A stretch of 64,000 bases of DNA from Natronosalvus hydrolyticus (GTDB taxonomy: Archaea; Halobacteriota; Halobacteria; Halobacteriales; Natrialbaceae). A model generated the notes under the pieces. The model searched no databases and was not told the DNA's origin. It worked only from the letters and a program-made list of their open reading frames with translations. This document shows, piece after piece, positions 1-9,387 of this stretch. The DNA lies in the NCBI GenBank assembly GCA_025517525.1, contig JAOPJZ010000005.1, forward strand, positions 186,001 to 250,000. The letters run 5' to 3'. The first letter of the stretch is position 1; the number at the start of each line of letters is the position of its first letter. A program made the position numbers and the translations under genes.

Positions 1-264
1 CGCATCGATTGCCCCCACGCCCCCGACCGGGAAGCCGTACCCCTGGTGACCGTCTGGCATACAGATGGCGTGTTTGGTCATCCCGGGCAGATGCGTCGCG
101 TTTCGCAACTGCTCGAGTGTCCGGTCCTGGCTGATTTCCTCGAGTAACGCCTCGCTCGCGAGGACGCGCGCCGGAACCCGCATATCGCCGGTCTGTGGCA
201 TCTCCCAGACGTACTCGCGAACTCGCTCGAGGGTAATGCCGTCGGCGTCGAACGTTTCGGTCAT
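1..264 (-). CDS. rtcB: RtcB-type tRNA-splicing RNA ligase, N-terminal part (runs off the window)
   Basis: The first 88 codons of a minus-strand gene whose remainder lies left of the window. The protein starts MTETFDADGITLERVREYVW and carries the RtcB signature region with PGMTKHAICMPDGHQGYGFP near its visible end. RtcB joins a 2',3'-cyclic phosphate or 3'-phosphate RNA end to a 5'-OH using GTP and Mn; in archaea it seals tRNA exon halves. Its helper archease is encoded 323 bp upstream on the same strand, which supports the call. Catalytic Cys/His residues lie outside the window, so activity cannot be judged here. Confidence 0.93.
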   Translation of the reverse strand, partial: MTETFDADGITLERVREYVWEMPQTGDMRVPARVLASEALLEEISQDRTLEQLRNATHLPGMTKHAICMPDGHQGYGFPVGGVGAIDA

Positions 265-587
265 ATGCGGGTCTTCACCCGCGAGACCCATAGGGCTTTG
301 TCAGTCCTGTTCTGGTACGTTGTAACCGTTCGTCCGGATTGGCAACAGCCTCGGCCCCGAGGTCCCGGCTTCTCGCTTTGAACCGCCTGGAGATCGGTTC
401 ATGGATACCGATTGTCGGTGACGTGGTGTTGCGAAACAGTAGTATCGAATTGCAACCAATTTGGTAGGGTTGCAGTACCATTTGCTATCGTTATTATAGT
501 GAGGTTTCGAAGTCGATAAATCCGGTCACTTCGCGAGCACACCTCGAGGCAGCCAAAAACGACAACACAACCCCGGATCGGCCCTCG
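265..587. other. Intergenic region upstream of rtcB
   Basis: 323 bases between the archease stop and the rtcB start, both genes on the minus strand. I see no convincing gene. An AT-richer patch near 485-505 could hold a promoter for rtcB, but no clear TATA box can be fixed at the usual distance. Confidence 0.4.
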
Positions 588-1100
588 TTACACGTCGAAA
601 ACGACGTACGCTTCCCACCCCGAATCCGTTTCCTCGAGGCGCATATCCGCGTAGGTGATGGCTTTGATCTCTCTGGCATCGATCGACTCGAGTGAAACCC
701 CGTGGGCGCTGGCCTCGAGTCGCCAACGGTCGATGGCCACCGCTGAAGCCGACATCGAATCGTCCGCAGTCGCTGCCGAATCCTCCGAAACCGCTGTGGA
801 GTCGTCCGATTCGTCGACACACTCGAGAGACTCGATTCGGTTGTCGACGGGTAACTCGAGGCGGATATCCCGTTGATAGATGAGTTCGTCGAGATACTCG
901 AACAGCAGGGCTTCACGGCTTTCGGCGACGGCGGTGACGTCGAATCGCGCCGACGAATCGTTGGGAGCTTCGAAGGCCTCCAGTCCGTCCCAGGAGGCCG
1001 CCGCCAGCCCCTCTGCCACCGCCGCAAACGTCTCCTCGAGGGTGTCGCCAGACGCTGCGACGCCGACGTCGGCAGTGTGCGGGCGTAGTTCGTACTGCAT
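588..1100 (-). CDS. Archease, RtcB activator
   Basis: 170 aa starting MQYELRPHTADVGV, the typical archease opening with the 'HTADVG' motif whose Asp binds calcium in the family; the C-terminus TDSGWEAYVVFDV also fits. Archease promotes guanylylation and multiple turnover of RtcB and alters its nucleotide use. I placed the start at 1100 rather than a few codons upstream because family members begin at this point. The central part (about residues 85-115) is a Ser/Asp-rich insertion longer than usual for the family and probably a loop typical of halophiles. Neighbour of rtcB on the same strand. Confidence 0.9.
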   Translation of the reverse strand: MQYELRPHTADVGVAASGDTLEETFAAVAEGLAAASWDGLEAFEAPNDSSARFDVTAVAESREALLFEYLDELIYQRDIRLELPVDNRIESLECVDESDDSTAVSEDSAATADDSMSASAVAIDRWRLEASAHGVSLESIDAREIKAITYADMRLEETDSGWEAYVVFDV

Positions 1101-1169
1101 AGTGGCCGATACCACCTCGAGGGTTCTATATGCCCCGTTGTGGGGACTTCACTCACCCCCGTGGGAACC

Positions 1170-2096
1170 TCACTCCTGTGACCGAAAGCGAACGGCGATG
1201 TTGTCCGGGTCGAGGACGGCAAATCCGGGTTCATCCTCGCCTGCCGTAGCCCCTGGTTCCACCGCACCGGCGGGCAACCCTGGTTCACCCGCACCGACCG
1301 ACACTCCGGACTGCACGTCAGTGACCGCAGACCCAGCCGCCTCGAGGCGTCGACGAACGGCCTCGAGCGAGTCCGTATCCGGCAGGACGAACTCGAACCA
1401 TGCCAGTCCCCGAGTCTTTGCTGCCGGCTGTGTTCGGCCGTTCCAGGTGTTGAGGCCGATGTGATGGTGGTAGTCGCCAGCCGCAAGAAACGCAGCCTGT
1501 GGCAGGTCGGTCTGGACCGACTGGCCCACGATATCCCCGTAAAAGCGCCGAGATCCGTCCAGGTCGGTCACCTCGAGGTGGACGTGTCCGACTTTCGTCC
1601 CCGCCGGCACGCGGTGGCCCCCGTTTGCGTGGGTTGCAATGGCCTCCAGATCGAGCGGGACCGTCCCGATTTCGACCGTCCCGTCGTCGCGACGCGGCCA
1701 GGACTCCCGTGGCGTATCGATGTACATTTCCACTCCGTTTCCCTCCGGGTCTCGCAGATACAGCGCTTCGCTCACGTAGTGGTTGGAGGCACCCGACAGT
1801 TGCCAGTCCTCACGAATTCGCTCGAGGGCGGCCCCAAGCGCTGGTCTGTCTGGGAGCAAAAATGCCGTGTGAAACAACCCGGCCTGCTTCAGGGTTCGCA
1901 CTGGGACCGATTCGTCGGCCGCCAGCACGAGTAGAGTCGTTCCATCGACGCCAAGACTGGCCAACGTCCCCTTTCGAGAGGTGATCTCGAGGCCAACGAT
2001 GTCGCGGTAGAATGCGACCATCGACTCGAGATCTTCAACGAGAAGTGCGATCCGCCCAATTCGCGTCCCGTCGGGAAGCAAGGGAGTCTCGTCCAT
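1170..2096 (-). CDS. Two-domain VOC (glyoxalase/extradiol dioxygenase fold) protein
   Basis: 308 aa with two vicinal-oxygen-chelate modules: residues about 10-130 (IGRIALLVEDLESMVAFYRD) and about 165-305 (VGHVHLEVTDLDGSRRFYGD). Metal-ligand candidates are His76 and Glu in 'NGVEMYID' of the first half, and His in 'VGHVHLEV' and 'YHHHIGLN' of the second. The CatE/YfiE-like architecture fits catechol 2,3-dioxygenase or a glyoxalase-like enzyme; substrate unknown. A low-complexity Gly/Pro/Ala insert near residues 260-290 interrupts the last strands. Divergent from the GNAT gene. Function within the superfamily is inference. Confidence 0.8.
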   Translation of the reverse strand: MDETPLLPDGTRIGRIALLVEDLESMVAFYRDIVGLEITSRKGTLASLGVDGTTLLVLAADESVPVRTLKQAGLFHTAFLLPDRPALGAALERIREDWQLSGASNHYVSEALYLRDPEGNGVEMYIDTPRESWPRRDDGTVEIGTVPLDLEAIATHANGGHRVPAGTKVGHVHLEVTDLDGSRRFYGDIVGQSVQTDLPQAAFLAAGDYHHHIGLNTWNGRTQPAAKTRGLAWFEFVLPDTDSLEAVRRRLEAAGSAVTDVQSGVSVGAGEPGLPAGAVEPGATAGEDEPGFAVLDPDNIAVRFRSQE

Positions 2097-2278
2097 TGTT
2101 GGAGCATGGGGGCCAGGGTATTTGTCTCTGTGCGAACACTCGTATTACTTCCCATAGTCCAAAAAGGGGACAGTGGGTGAGACATCGATTCCTGTAATCA
2201 TGGGGCATCCAATTCGAACTGCGCCACAGAGCGTCGCTGCCGGTGGAATTATATTGGTGACAGTGATACTGTGTGGTA

Positions 2279-2755
2279 GTGAGCGTCAACATCGACAGTC
2301 GCGTCGTCGGCCCCGGAAACGACGAGTACGTCGACGCGGCCTGGGCACTCAAAGAGGAGATCAGCCAGGCTGAGGGGGTCCTCAAACAGCGGCGTGACTT
2401 TTTCGTCGACGCCTATCGACGATCGACAGTCTACTGTTATCTCCAGGAGGGGGAACTGATCGGCTTTACTGCGGTCCGACGCGACGGCTACATTCTTTTT
2501 CTGGCTGTCTCACCAAAGTGTCGCGGGAAGGGCATCGGCAAACGCCTCGTCGGTCACGTCGCCGAAGACCACAACACCATCACCTGTCACGCGCGGACGA
2601 CCAACGAAAACGCCCTCCAGTTTTACGAACATCTCGGCTTCGAGATCAAACGACGTATCGACAACTACTACGAAGACGGCGGCGACGCCTACTACCTCCG
2701 ACTCGGCTCGAGTGCCAGACTCACCGACCGTATTTCGGACCTTATTCGCCGGTAA
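2279..2755 (+). CDS. GNAT-family N-acetyltransferase
   Basis: About 158 aa. The acetyl-CoA binding motif A is visible (FLAVSPKCRGKGIGKRLVGH, the R/Q-x-x-G-x-G/A pattern), followed by the motif B region ENALQFYEHLGFEIKRRIDNYY. These are the marks of a GCN5-related acetyltransferase; substrate unknown. The GTG at 2279 (M-S-V-N-I-D) is the likeliest start, with another GTG two codons upstream possible. Lies upstream of priS on the same strand with a 196-bp gap containing priS's own promoter, so it need not be in the replication operon. Confidence 0.8.
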   Translation: MSVNIDSRVVGPGNDEYVDAAWALKEEISQAEGVLKQRRDFFVDAYRRSTVYCYLQEGELIGFTAVRRDGYILFLAVSPKCRGKGIGKRLVGHVAEDHNTITCHARTTNENALQFYEHLGFEIKRRIDNYYEDGGDAYYLRLGSSARLTDRISDLIRR

Positions 2756-2928
2756 TCCGTGTGCTATGGACTGGCAGTCGACAGATGCCATCGAGAAGAT
2801 AGTGTCACACTCGAGCGCCGACACGGCCCTCGAGCACGGAGACACCCTCGAACCCGTACGAAATCGTCCCGTCGAAACGCCCTGCCTGTGGATCACCCGC
2901 GCCAGCATTCGGAAACGACTATATGCCC

Positions 2929-2936
2929 GTACTCCC
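2929..2936 (+). promoter_or_regulatory. Likely TATA box of priS
   Basis: CTATATGC lies 16-23 nt before the ATG at 2952, a spacing that puts transcription at or next to the start codon (leaderless mRNA, common in haloarchaea). It also supports the 2952 start over upstream in-frame ATGs. Confidence 0.5.
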
Positions 2937-2951
2937 GACTGTCGTGGACGC

Positions 2952-4127
2952 ATGGAGGAGCGCACGCGAGCCTATCTTCGGGGGCGGTTTCGAGACCACT
3001 ATCGGCGCACGGAGATCACGCCGCCCCCTTCGGCTAACGAACGCGAGTGGGGCTACATCCCCTGGACGGAAGGCCCCAAAACCACGATGGTTCGCCACCG
3101 GTCGCTCCTCGAGTTAGGTTCCATCGAGGACTTCCTCGAGCGCAAACGACCCCAGCACGTCTACTTCTCTGTCGGTCGCTACCGCGATCCGGGTGCGAGC
3201 TCGATGACCGAAAAGGAGTGGCGCACATCGGACCTGGTGTTCGACCTCGACGCCGACCACCTGCCACGGGTCACCCTCGGCGAGCACTCCTACGCCGAGA
3301 TGCTGGCTACCTGTAAGGAGGCCCTCTTTCGATTGCTTGACTTTCTCGAGGACGATTTCGGCTTCGAGGACCTCGAAATCGTCTTCTCCGGCGGGCGGGG
3401 CTATCACGTCCACGTCCGTGACGAGGCGGTCCAACACCTCGAGCGCGAGCATCGACGAGAAATCGTCGATTACGTCCGGGGTATCGGTCTCGATTACGAG
3501 GAACTGATCGAGACCGAAACCGTCGCCGGCCTCGGGCGCAAGACGCCGACACAGCGGCGACATCTCGCCATCGACGGCGGTTGGGGTCGTCGAACCCATC
3601 GCCACTTTATGGCCTTCATCGACGAAATACTGGCCCTCGAGGAAGCGGACGCCCTCGAGCGCCTCCAGTCGTTCGACGGCATTGGCGAAGGAAAAGCCAG
3701 AGCGACGCTCAACGCCGCTCGAACCAACCGGGAAGAACTCGAAGCGGGGAACGTCACGGTCCACACCGCCGTTTCACAACTCGCCGAACGGTTCGCCTCG
3801 ATGGCGGTCGAACGGGACAACGCGCCCATCGACGAGCCAGTGACGACGGACACGAACCGGCTGATTCGCCTCCCCGGGAGTCTCCACGGCGGCAGCGCCC
3901 TCGAAACCCGTCGAATCGACCGCGGCGACCTCGAGGCGTTCGACCCGCTGGTCGACGCCGTCCCCGAAACGTTCACCGGTCACGAGATTACGGTCACCGT
4001 CACTCGCGGTGGGGAGGTGGAACTCGGTGGCGATATCTTTACAGTGCCAGAGGGTGACCAGTCACTCCCAGAGTACGTTGCCATGTTCCTCATGGCACGC
4101 GGTCGGGCGGAGAAAGAGAAAGAATGA
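2952..4127 (+). CDS. priS: DNA primase small (catalytic) subunit PriS
   Basis: 391 aa, the usual length for euryarchaeal PriS. The catalytic acidic motif is at residues 94-102 (DLVFDLDAD; Asp98 and Asp100 are the metal ligands by family comparison), followed by SGGRGYHVH at 146-154, the nucleotide-binding element of archaeo-eukaryotic primases. PriS with PriL makes primers for replication. The start at 2952 gives the standard N-terminus MEERTRAYLRGRF; an in-frame extension to 2712 would overlap the GNAT gene and is not needed. The stop overlaps the start of gins51 by 4 nt (ATGA), an arrangement conserved in many archaea. Confidence 0.96.
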   Translation: MEERTRAYLRGRFRDHYRRTEITPPPSANEREWGYIPWTEGPKTTMVRHRSLLELGSIEDFLERKRPQHVYFSVGRYRDPGASSMTEKEWRTSDLVFDLDADHLPRVTLGEHSYAEMLATCKEALFRLLDFLEDDFGFEDLEIVFSGGRGYHVHVRDEAVQHLEREHRREIVDYVRGIGLDYEELIETETVAGLGRKTPTQRRHLAIDGGWGRRTHRHFMAFIDEILALEEADALERLQSFDGIGEGKARATLNAARTNREELEAGNVTVHTAVSQLAERFASMAVERDNAPIDEPVTTDTNRLIRLPGSLHGGSALETRRIDRGDLEAFDPLVDAVPETFTGHEITVTVTRGGEVELGGDIFTVPEGDQSLPEYVAMFLMARGRAEKEKE

Positions 4128-5095
4128 ATCTCGACGAGTTACGCACGGTGCAGAGCAAGGAACGCCAGAAGGATAGCCTGCAGCACCTGCGCCCATCGTT
4201 TTACCAGGAAGTCGGCGAGTACATCGCGAACCTCGAGGCAGAGCGTGAACGCCTTGCAGACGCGGCCGACGACCCGTTTTCTTCGCCCGAAGTCATCCAG
4301 TTGACCGACGAAATCGAGACGGCCAAAGACGTCGTCGAAGCCATCTACGAACGTCGGATGGGAAAACTCGTCAAACAGGCGAGCCTCGCTGCGGCCGGCA
4401 TGGCGGCCAACGACGAGGGGCTGACCGCCGAGGAGGTCGATCTGTTCGACGACCTCGTCGACCGGATTCAGGACAACAAAGCGCGAGTGCTCGAGGTGCT
4501 CGACAACGGTGGCGACGTGCCCCCGGTCGAAGATGGCGCCAACAGCACCCACGAGTCTGTCGACTCGGGCGTCGATACCTCCGCCGACCAAAAACGATCA
4601 CCGACTGATCCAGCCCCCTCGAGTCAACCACCCGCTGCGGGCGACACTCGCGAACCCGAATCCGAGCCATCCGCCGACGGGGTGAGCGTTGCCGACGCCA
4701 TGGGCGGTGACTTCTCGAGTGCTGTAGGCGAGGGGGAACCGGCTGAAGCCCCGCCGACCGAGTCGAACGAAACGCCTCCACCGCCACCACCGGACGAGCC
4801 ACCGGTCGACGACGGGCCACTCGAGGATGCCACCGAGGGAACGACGCCCGAGCCGTCAGCCAGTGATCTGTCACCCGAAAATAATGTCGACGGTACGGCA
4901 CCGAAGACCGACGAAACGCCAGCGGGCAATGGCGCAGACATCGAGCGAACGACGGTCAAAATCACCCAGGACGTCGGCTCGATTCTCGGAATCGACGACC
5001 GGGAGTACACGCTCGCCAGCGACGACATCGTCACCCTTCCCGAACAGAACGCGACGCCGCTACTCGAGCGGGAAGCGGCCGAGCGACTCGAGTGA
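4124..5095 (+). CDS. GINS complex subunit Gins51
   Basis: 323 aa. An N-terminal helical A domain (about residues 1-110; RTVQSKERQKDSLQHLRPSF, then EAERERL and YERRMGKLVKQA) and a short C-terminal B domain (about 277-323; TTVKITQDVGSILGIDDREY) are joined by a long Pro/Glu/Asp/Ser-rich linker (about 140-275). GINS associates with MCM and the RecJ/Cdc45-like protein in the archaeal replicative helicase. Translational coupling with priS by a 4-nt overlap supports the assignment. The linker is longer than in non-halophilic homologues, presumably disordered. Confidence 0.9.
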   Translation: MNLDELRTVQSKERQKDSLQHLRPSFYQEVGEYIANLEAERERLADAADDPFSSPEVIQLTDEIETAKDVVEAIYERRMGKLVKQASLAAAGMAANDEGLTAEEVDLFDDLVDRIQDNKARVLEVLDNGGDVPPVEDGANSTHESVDSGVDTSADQKRSPTDPAPSSQPPAAGDTREPESEPSADGVSVADAMGGDFSSAVGEGEPAEAPPTESNETPPPPPPDEPPVDDGPLEDATEGTTPEPSASDLSPENNVDGTAPKTDETPAGNGADIERTTVKITQDVGSILGIDDREYTLASDDIVTLPEQNATPLLEREAAERLE

Positions 5096-5143
5096 CGTGA
5101 GCGCGACCGACACCACTACTACCGTCGAGACGAAGGTTCTCGT

Positions 5144-5599
5144 ATGCTCGAGATCGGCGACGAGGCACCCGACTTTGCACTGCAAAATCAACACGGCGAG
5201 ACCGTCACCCTCGAGGACTTTTCGGGTCAGTACCTGATCGTCTACTTCTACCCACGAGCCAACACCGAGGGCTGTACGGTCGAGGCCTGTGCGTTCCGCG
5301 ATGCCCGCCCATCGTTCGAGAGCAAAAACGCGGCCGTCGTCGGCATCAGCGACGATCCCGTCGATGACCTGGCATCGTTCGCCGAGGAGTACGACCTCGA
5401 GTTCGACCTCCTCTCGGACGAAAACGGCGATATCTCGGCCGCCTACGACTCCTACGGCGAGAAGCAGATGTTCGGCAACACGTTCGATGGCGTCTTCCGG
5501 AACACCTACGTCGTAGGCCCCGACGGCACCATTAGAGCTGTCTTCGAGGGCGTCTCGCCCGAAGGGCACGCGGAGGAAGTGCTGGAGACACTCGACTAA
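5144..5599 (+). CDS. bcp: Peroxiredoxin of the Bcp/PrxQ class
   Basis: 151 aa, full length. The active-site segment YPRANTEGCTVEACAFRD gives peroxidatic Cys44 and a likely resolving Cys49 five residues later, as in Bcp/PrxQ. It reduces H2O2 and organic hydroperoxides using a thioredoxin-type donor. The start at 5144 gives the family N-terminus MLEIGDEAPDFAL. It sits 48 bp after gins51 on the same strand and may be co-transcribed; it ends facing cdc48, with a hairpin-rich region between. Confidence 0.92.
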   Translation: MLEIGDEAPDFALQNQHGETVTLEDFSGQYLIVYFYPRANTEGCTVEACAFRDARPSFESKNAAVVGISDDPVDDLASFAEEYDLEFDLLSDENGDISAAYDSYGEKQMFGNTFDGVFRNTYVVGPDGTIRAVFEGVSPEGHAEEVLETLD

Positions 5600-5678
5600 C
5601 GAGGACAGAGGACACCAATTATAGAAGGTCCTAAATAACCCATCTCCCAGGTAAACCGAATAATCAGCGGGAACGCGT

Positions 5679-5728
5679 ACGCGGCGCGACGCGCCGCGTT
5701 TCACCGAGCGCTTTGCGCTCGGCTTTTT
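5679..5728. terminator. Two stacked hairpins between the convergent peroxiredoxin and cdc48 genes
   Basis: A perfect 10-bp-arm palindrome (5679-5699, ACGCGGCGCG/CGCGCCGCGT with a 1-nt centre) is followed by CCGAGCGC-TTT-GCGCTCGG at 5704-5722 and a CTTTTT tract. The second has the shape of an intrinsic terminator for the plus-strand gene. A further pair of arms (ATTTTTGC near 5736 and GCAAGAAAAA near 5778) could fold too. Function as a bidirectional terminator is inference. Confidence 0.5.
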
Positions 5729-5791
5729 GGTGGAGATTTTTGCAAGCGGTTTGAGCGATCAAAGGGAGCGAAAACCCGCAAGAAAAAGGTC

Positions 5792-8056
5792 CTATTGGAA
5801 GGTTCGGCCTAACTGTTCATCGCCCGTTTCGGCTTCGGGTTTCTGGAACTGCTCTTCGATCTCCTCGTAGCGCTCGCGGGTGTCGGCCGTCACGCTTGGT
5901 GGCACCTCCTCGAGGGCCGTCTCGAAGTGATCCTTACTGAGGCGGACGTTCCCGACGGTGTCGGCCATGTCATCCGGGTCGACGGACTGGATGAACTCTC
6001 GGGTCGCTGCCATCGAGGCCTCCCGGCAGACGGCTTCGATGTCCGCGCCGACGTAGCCCTCGGTTTCACTCGCGAGCCACTCGAGATCGATTGCGTCGGC
6101 CAGTGGCTTGTTACGCGTGTGGACCTCGAAGATTTTCGCACGGCCCTCCTCGTCGGGGACGGGGACGTGGACGTGTCTGTCCAGACGACCGGGACGCAAC
6201 AGCGCCGAGTCGATCAGGTCCGGTCGGTTGGTCGTCGCGATGACCACGACGTCCTCGAGTTCCTCGAGACCGTCGAGTTCGGTCAGGAGCTGTGAGACGA
6301 CGCGTTCGCCGACGCCGGAGTCGCCCTGGCGCGTTCCGCGTTCAGTGGCGATAGAGTCGATCTCGTCGAAGAAGATCACGGTCGGAGCGTTCGACCGTGC
6401 CTTCTCGAAGATCTCACGGACACCTTTCTCGGATTCACCGACGTACTTGTTCAGCAGTTCTGGGCCCTTGATCGAGATGAAGTTCGACTGGGCCTCGTTG
6501 GCGACGGCTTTTGCGAGCAGCGTCTTTCCGGTCCCCGGCGGTCCGTACATGAGAACTCCTTTGGCAGCCTGCATGTCCATAGCCTCGAACACTTCGGGGT
6601 AGTCGAGTGGCCACTGGATCGTCTCGCGCAGGCGCTCTTTGGTGTCGGACAGCCCGCCAACGTCGTTCCAGGTAATGTCAGGGACTTCGACGAACACTTC
6701 ACGGAGTGCCGAGGGGTTGATACCCTTGAGCGCCTCCTTGAAGTCCCGTTCGGTGACGCGAAGCTGTTCGAGTACTTCGGCGTCGATCTCTTCCTGTTCG
6801 AGGTCGAGTTCGGGGCGGATCCGCCGAAGGGCGTTCATCGCGGCCTCTTTCGTCAGGCTCGCGAGGTCGGCTCCGACGAAGCCGTGGGTGTTCTCGGCGT
6901 AGCGGTCAAGTTCGACGCTGTCCGAGAGGGGCATCCCGCGGGTGTGGACCTGCAGGATTTCCTTGCGACCGTCCTTGTCCGGAACGCCGATCTCGATTTC
7001 ACGATCGAAGCGACCGCCACGGCGGAGCGCGGGGTCGATGGCGTCAACGCGGTTCGTGGCCGCGATGACCGTGACCCGGCCGCGTTCCTCGAGGCCGTCC
7101 ATGAGCGAGAGCAACTGGGCGACGACCCGTCGTTCGACGTCGCCGCCGGCATCTTCACGTTTGGCGGCGATCGAGTCGATTTCGTCGATGAAGACGATCG
7201 CGGGGGCGTTCTCTTCGGCTTCCTCGAACACCTCACGGAGCTGTTCTTCAGACTCGCCGTAGTATTTGGACATGATCTCCGGGCCGGAAATCGTGTGGAA
7301 GTGGGCGTCGATTTCGTTGGCGACAGCTTTCGCCATCAGGGTCTTCCCCGTGCCCGGTGGGCCGTGGAGCAAGACACCTTTCGGTGGTTCGATGCCGAGT
7401 TGCTGGAAGAGTTCTGGATGGCGCATCGGCAACTCGATCATCTCACGAACCTGATCGAGTTCGTCGTCCAGGCCACCGATGTCCTCGTAGGTTACGTTCG
7501 GTAGGCCCTCCGCCCCAGTCTGCTCGCCAGCGCTAACCTGTTCGGCCGGCGTTTCCGAAATCTGGATCTCAGTAGAGTCGGTGATAACGACCGTTCCAGC
7601 CGGCGTAGTCGAGGCGATTTTCAGCGGGACGGACTGCCCCGATCCTGCCATCGGTCCGAACGAGAGCGAGAACGGTACCGTCTGGCCCTCGGTTACGGCC
7701 TGTCCACTCAGTTTGTCGCGAACAAGCGGTCCGATGTTGCCGCGAATGCGGAGATTCTGTGGAAGGGCAACCGTGACGCTGGTCGCCTGTTTGACGTCCG
7801 CTTTCTCGACGGTCACCCGGTCGTCGATACCGACGCCGGCCTCCTGGCGGAGTCGACCGTCGATTCGGATCACGCCACGACCCTCGTCTTCGGGATACCC
7901 CGGCCAGACGCGAGCGACTGCACGTTCGTCACCGTTTCCTTCGATCAGGATGTAATCGCCGTTCTCGAGGTCCAGTTCACGCATTGAGACGCGATCAATC
8001 GCAGCCAGTCCACGACCCGCGTCTTTCTGTTTCAGTGGTCTAACGGTGAGTTTCAT
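5792..8056 (-). CDS. cdc48: Cdc48/VCP-type AAA+ ATPase (copy 1)
   Basis: 754 aa with an N domain (double-psi barrel plus Cdc48_2, about residues 1-170) and two AAA modules. D1 has GPPGTGKT near residue 232 and Walker [14 protein letters not shown]2 has GPPGTGKT near 505 and [12 protein letters not shown]. Arginine-finger regions ([25 protein letters not shown]) are present. Cdc48 unfolds proteins, feeding the proteasome or remodelling complexes. Its start overlaps the stop of the small Hsp20-like gene by 4 nt, so the two are co-translated. A second Cdc48 lies at 49833-52064 and differs notably in the N domain and C-tail. Confidence 0.96.
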   Translation of the reverse strand: MKLTVRPLKQKDAGRGLAAIDRVSMRELDLENGDYILIEGNGDERAVARVWPGYPEDEGRGVIRIDGRLRQEAGVGIDDRVTVEKADVKQATSVTVALPQNLRIRGNIGPLVRDKLSGQAVTEGQTVPFSLSFGPMAGSGQSVPLKIASTTPAGTVVITDSTEIQISETPAEQVSAGEQTGAEGLPNVTYEDIGGLDDELDQVREMIELPMRHPELFQQLGIEPPKGVLLHGPPGTGKTLMAKAVANEIDAHFHTISGPEIMSKYYGESEEQLREVFEEAEENAPAIVFIDEIDSIAAKREDAGGDVERRVVAQLLSLMDGLEERGRVTVIAATNRVDAIDPALRRGGRFDREIEIGVPDKDGRKEILQVHTRGMPLSDSVELDRYAENTHGFVGADLASLTKEAAMNALRRIRPELDLEQEEIDAEVLEQLRVTERDFKEALKGINPSALREVFVEVPDITWNDVGGLSDTKERLRETIQWPLDYPEVFEAMDMQAAKGVLMYGPPGTGKTLLAKAVANEAQSNFISIKGPELLNKYVGESEKGVREIFEKARSNAPTVIFFDEIDSIATERGTRQGDSGVGERVVSQLLTELDGLEELEDVVVIATTNRPDLIDSALLRPGRLDRHVHVPVPDEEGRAKIFEVHTRNKPLADAIDLEWLASETEGYVGADIEAVCREASMAATREFIQSVDPDDMADTVGNVRLSKDHFETALEEVPPSVTADTRERYEEIEEQFQKPEAETGDEQLGRTFQ

Positions 8057-8301
8057 AATGACGCCTCTAGTTCGACAGTCAGGACGCCGTTTCGCATAAA
8101 CGCTTGTGCGTCACTTGCCTGCACGGGAATATCGAGTTCGTATTGCTCATCTCCGACGACGACGATGACCGTCCCATCGACGACGTCAACCGAGCACTCG
8201 GCACCGACGCCGCCGAAGTCGACGGCGAGCACCGTTCCATCGTCATACTGATACCGACGAACGATGCGGTCGTCGTCACGAGCGAATTGGTCGATTTTCA
8301 T
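8053..8301 (-). CDS. Small Hsp20/alpha-crystallin-like protein coupled to cdc48
   Basis: 82 aa, mostly beta-strand in character. The end ([18 protein letters not shown]) resembles the last strands of Hsp20 domains ('NGVLTVxLP'), so it is probably a stripped-down alpha-crystallin-like sandwich; I believe the haloarchaeal family is DUF7127, but I could not check. It precedes cdc48 with a 4-nt ATGA overlap, and a TATA box sits 27-37 nt upstream. It may be an adaptor or holdase delivering substrates to Cdc48; that role is inference from the operon. Confidence 0.75.
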   Translation of the reverse strand: MKIDQFARDDDRIVRRYQYDDGTVLAVDFGGVGAECSVDVVDGTVIVVVGDEQYELDIPVQASDAQAFMRNGVLTVELEASL

Positions 8302-8327
8302 TGTAACTAACTCAAGGTAAGTGTTTT

Positions 8328-8338
8328 ATCTATATAAA
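8328..8338 (-). promoter_or_regulatory. TATA box of the small Hsp20-like gene and cdc48
   Basis: On the minus strand GATTTATATAG lies 27-37 nt before the ATG at 8301, ideal archaeal TATA spacing for a leaderless transcript starting at the ATG. The sequence around it is AT-rich against a GC-rich background. Confidence 0.65.
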
Positions 8339-8508
8339 TCTTTTGTGGGAGAATCGCAATACGTAGTTGATGCAGGTGAACAGAACTAGAATTGCAGTTC
8401 CGACGAAGAGGGGGGTCGACAGTAGCCCGAACCTGAACCGAGAATCCGCCTTCCCAGAAGACGATTTGTAGCCGACAGTATATGGGGCTTGCCCCCGTCA
8501 GAAAAGGT

Positions 8509-9288
8509 ATGCCCACGGTCTCTCACCACGGTCGCGACACTGCCTACGAGTACGCCGACCGGGACGCCCCGGGAGCCCCGATCTGCTTCGTCCACGGTAG
8601 CGGAGGTTCGAGCACGGTCTGGAAATCACAGCATCGAATCGCAGACGAGCATCCCGTCGTTGCAGTCGATCTGAGCGGTCACGGCGAATCGGACGATATC
8701 GACGGCGAACCTGGCTATACGACGCTTTCAGCCTACGCCGACGACGTCATCGCCGTCTACGAGGCAACCGACAGCCGGGTCCTGGCGGGGAACTCACTCG
8801 GTGGCGCCGTAGTCATGCACATCTTACTCGAGCGATCCGAGGAGATACCCGTCGGTGCGGCCGTCCTCACCGGAACCGGCGCACGACTCGGCGTCCTCGA
8901 GGATATCCGTCGTTGGCTCGAGAACAACTTCGAACGCGCCGTCGACTTTCTCCACGGAACTGATCGGTTTTTCCACGACCCGGACCCACGCCTGCAAGCG
9001 CTCTCGAAAGCTGCCATGCGAGAGTGCGGTCGCGAGGTGACACAGCGTGATTTCCTGACCTGCCACGAGTTTGATGTCCGCGGGCAACTCGGCACAATCG
9101 ATGCCCCCACGCTGGTACTTCACGGCGAATACGACCAGTTGACGCCGCCGGACTACCACGAGTATCTGGCCGACCACCTCCCGGCAGGTACCCGACAGGA
9201 GATACCCGACGCCGCCCATCTCGCGATGCTCGAACAGCCGGACGCCTTCAACGAGGCACTGGTATCGTTCCTCGATGACGAGTCATAA
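8509..9288 (+). CDS. Alpha/beta-hydrolase
   Basis: 259 aa. Oxyanion segment FVHGSGGSSTVW (27-38), nucleophile elbow LAGNSLGGA with Ser96, acidic residue in LHGEYDQLTPPDY, and catalytic His in DAAHLAMLEQPDAF complete the triad. Typical serine hydrolase of the alpha/beta fold; substrate unknown (esterase, lactonase or haloperoxidase-like). I prefer the ATG at 8509 over one at 8482 because the homologous fold begins there. Divergent from the Hsp20-like/cdc48 pair and convergent with panB. Confidence 0.88.
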   Translation: MPTVSHHGRDTAYEYADRDAPGAPICFVHGSGGSSTVWKSQHRIADEHPVVAVDLSGHGESDDIDGEPGYTTLSAYADDVIAVYEATDSRVLAGNSLGGAVVMHILLERSEEIPVGAAVLTGTGARLGVLEDIRRWLENNFERAVDFLHGTDRFFHDPDPRLQALSKAAMRECGREVTQRDFLTCHEFDVRGQLGTIDAPTLVLHGEYDQLTPPDYHEYLADHLPAGTRQEIPDAAHLAMLEQPDAFNEALVSFLDDES

Positions 9289-9338
9289 TCGTCTCGTGCG
9301 GCCTCGAGCCAACTAACAGAGGCCCTGGCCGATACGGT

Positions 9339-9387
9339 CACGCCACTGGCTCGTCCTTAATAACACGCCACTGGCTCGTCCTCAATA
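9339..9387. repeat. 24-bp near-perfect tandem repeat at the panB 3' end
   Basis: Positions 9339-9362 and 9364-9387 match with one mismatch (start CACGCCACTGGCTCG). The right copy contains the panB stop codon; the left copy lies just downstream of the gene and repeats the stop as TAA. Looks like a short local duplication of the gene end. Confidence 0.75.

Noticed and set aside
494..1486. 330-aa Arg/Ser-rich frame overlapping archease and the VOC gene
   Set aside because: Highly basic, spans two genuine genes in another frame, no homology.
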